From Bacillota bacterium (GTDB lineage Bacteria; Bacillota_C; Negativicutes; JAEYSJ01), in contig JAEYSJ010000055.1 of assembly GCA_023434855.1 (NCBI GenBank), positions 1 to 13,822 of the forward strand: a DNA stretch of 13,822 bases, in the 5' to 3' direction. Both the position numbers and the translations under genes were made by a program. A model generated the notes under the pieces. That model was not told the DNA's origin. It saw only the letters and a program-made list of their open reading frames with translations, and searched no databases. Below, piece by piece: positions 13,446 through 13,822 of this stretch (the first letter of the stretch is position 1; each line of letters starts with the position of its first letter).

Positions 13446-13822
13446 ATGTATTTTAACAAAATCTATATCGAAAACTGGGACCGCAAACAACATTTTGAGC
13501 ATTATTTAAAGAATGTAAAATGCGGCTTCAGCATCACTTCCAATATAGATAGTACGGTATTAGTACCAGCGGTAAAGGCAAAATCATTAAAGCTTTATCC
13601 TGTCTTGCTTTATATGGTAACCACTGTAGTGAACATGCAGCAGGAATTCCGAATATGCTTCAACGGTGATAAGGAATTGGGCTATTGGGAAACGATGAAT
13701 CCGTCTTATACGGTATTTCATCAGGATACCACTACCTTTTCGAGCCTTTGGACGGAGTATACCGATGATTTTAATGCGTTTTATCAAAACATCCAGGCTG
13801 ATATTGAGAAGTACGCTAATAA
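13446..13822 (+). CDS. cat: Chloramphenicol O-acetyltransferase, N-terminal part (runs off the window)
   Basis: The first 125 codons of a type A chloramphenicol acetyltransferase, which inactivates the drug by acetyl-CoA-dependent O-acetylation. ATG 13446 is eight bases after AGGAGG. Family landmarks: FNKIYIENWDRKQHFEHY at the N-terminus, KLYPVLLYMVTTVVN around residues 51-65, FRICFNGDKELGYWE, YTVFH and FSSLWTEY, much like the CatA of pC194-type genes. The catalytic HHxxxDG motif, expected near residue 190, lies outside the window, so activity cannot be judged. The upstream leader and hairpin make it drug-inducible at the level of translation. Confidence 0.9.
   Translation, partial: MYFNKIYIENWDRKQHFEHYLKNVKCGFSITSNIDSTVLVPAVKAKSLKLYPVLLYMVTTVVNMQQEFRICFNGDKELGYWETMNPSYTVFHQDTTTFSSLWTEYTDDFNAFYQNIQADIEKYAN

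Noticed and set aside
13587..13787. 66-codon minus-strand open frame
   Set aside because: Antisense to the clearly coding cat gene; no ribosome site.
1..13822. CRISPR array, tRNA, rRNA, integrase or transposase gene
   Set aside because: No regularly spaced repeats, tRNA-like or rRNA sequence, and no recombinase or transposase motifs were found in any frame inspected.

Overview
The window is a piece of a bacterial chromosome, most likely from an endospore-forming-type Bacillota (Clostridia or Negativicutes). The evidence is the strong AGGAGG/AAAGGAG ribosome binding sites, the AT-rich flanks, rho-independent terminators, a cat gene with a Gram-positive-style translational attenuator, and two copies of a GGGACAA...TTGTCCC repeat of a kind I associate with Clostridia and Negativicutes. 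Species cannot be fixed from sequence alone. The window reads as an anti-phage defence island with an antibiotic-resistance gene at its right edge.

Left part (1-2512, AT-rich). A gene on the minus strand runs off the left edge after its signal peptide. A mostly empty stretch follows. Then come three small Cro/CI-type repressors in tandem on the plus strand (554-1434). Each is preceded by its own pair of palindromic operators with a sequence different from the other two, and the set ends in a terminator. Next is an unrecognised 150-residue one-pass membrane protein (1663-2115). After it lie a REP-like repeat, an orphan copy of the first repressor's operator and a second copy of the terminator hairpin.

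Centre (2513-9461, visibly GC-richer, minus strand). A two-gene unit encodes a ~2099-residue protein with an N-terminal Cap4/DUF4297-type nuclease domain, a STAND P-loop NTPase and long helical repeats. A ~240-residue partner overlaps its 3' end. This fits an Avs3 (AVAST type 3) anti-phage system, avs3a-avs3b. The base composition suggests import from a GC-richer donor.

Right-centre (9657-13130, AT-rich, minus strand). An Apea-like HEPN protein has its own good promoter. To its right is an XRE-reverse transcriptase pair with retron hallmarks (NGKVH in place of NAxxH, YVDD, ITG in place of VTG), closed by a strong terminator. Upstream of the XRE gene, a perfect 13-bp inverted repeat bounds about 309 nt with hairpins and a 60-codon open frame. 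This is a candidate msr-msd retron RNA. Further upstream is a run of stem-loops (12909-13160) whose wobble pairs favour a plus-strand RNA, a minus-strand promoter, and two TCAATATT sites that may be XRE operators.

Right edge (13299-13822, plus strand). An extended -10 promoter, a six-codon leader peptide, an SD-sequestering hairpin and the first 125 codons of a chloramphenicol acetyltransferase form a classic drug-inducible attenuation module.

How the genes may work together: Avs3, the HEPN protein and the retron-like RT are each plausible abortive-infection modules with separate transcription. The small repressors are probably self-regulating and may belong to remnants of mobile elements. 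No integrase or transposase gene is visible.
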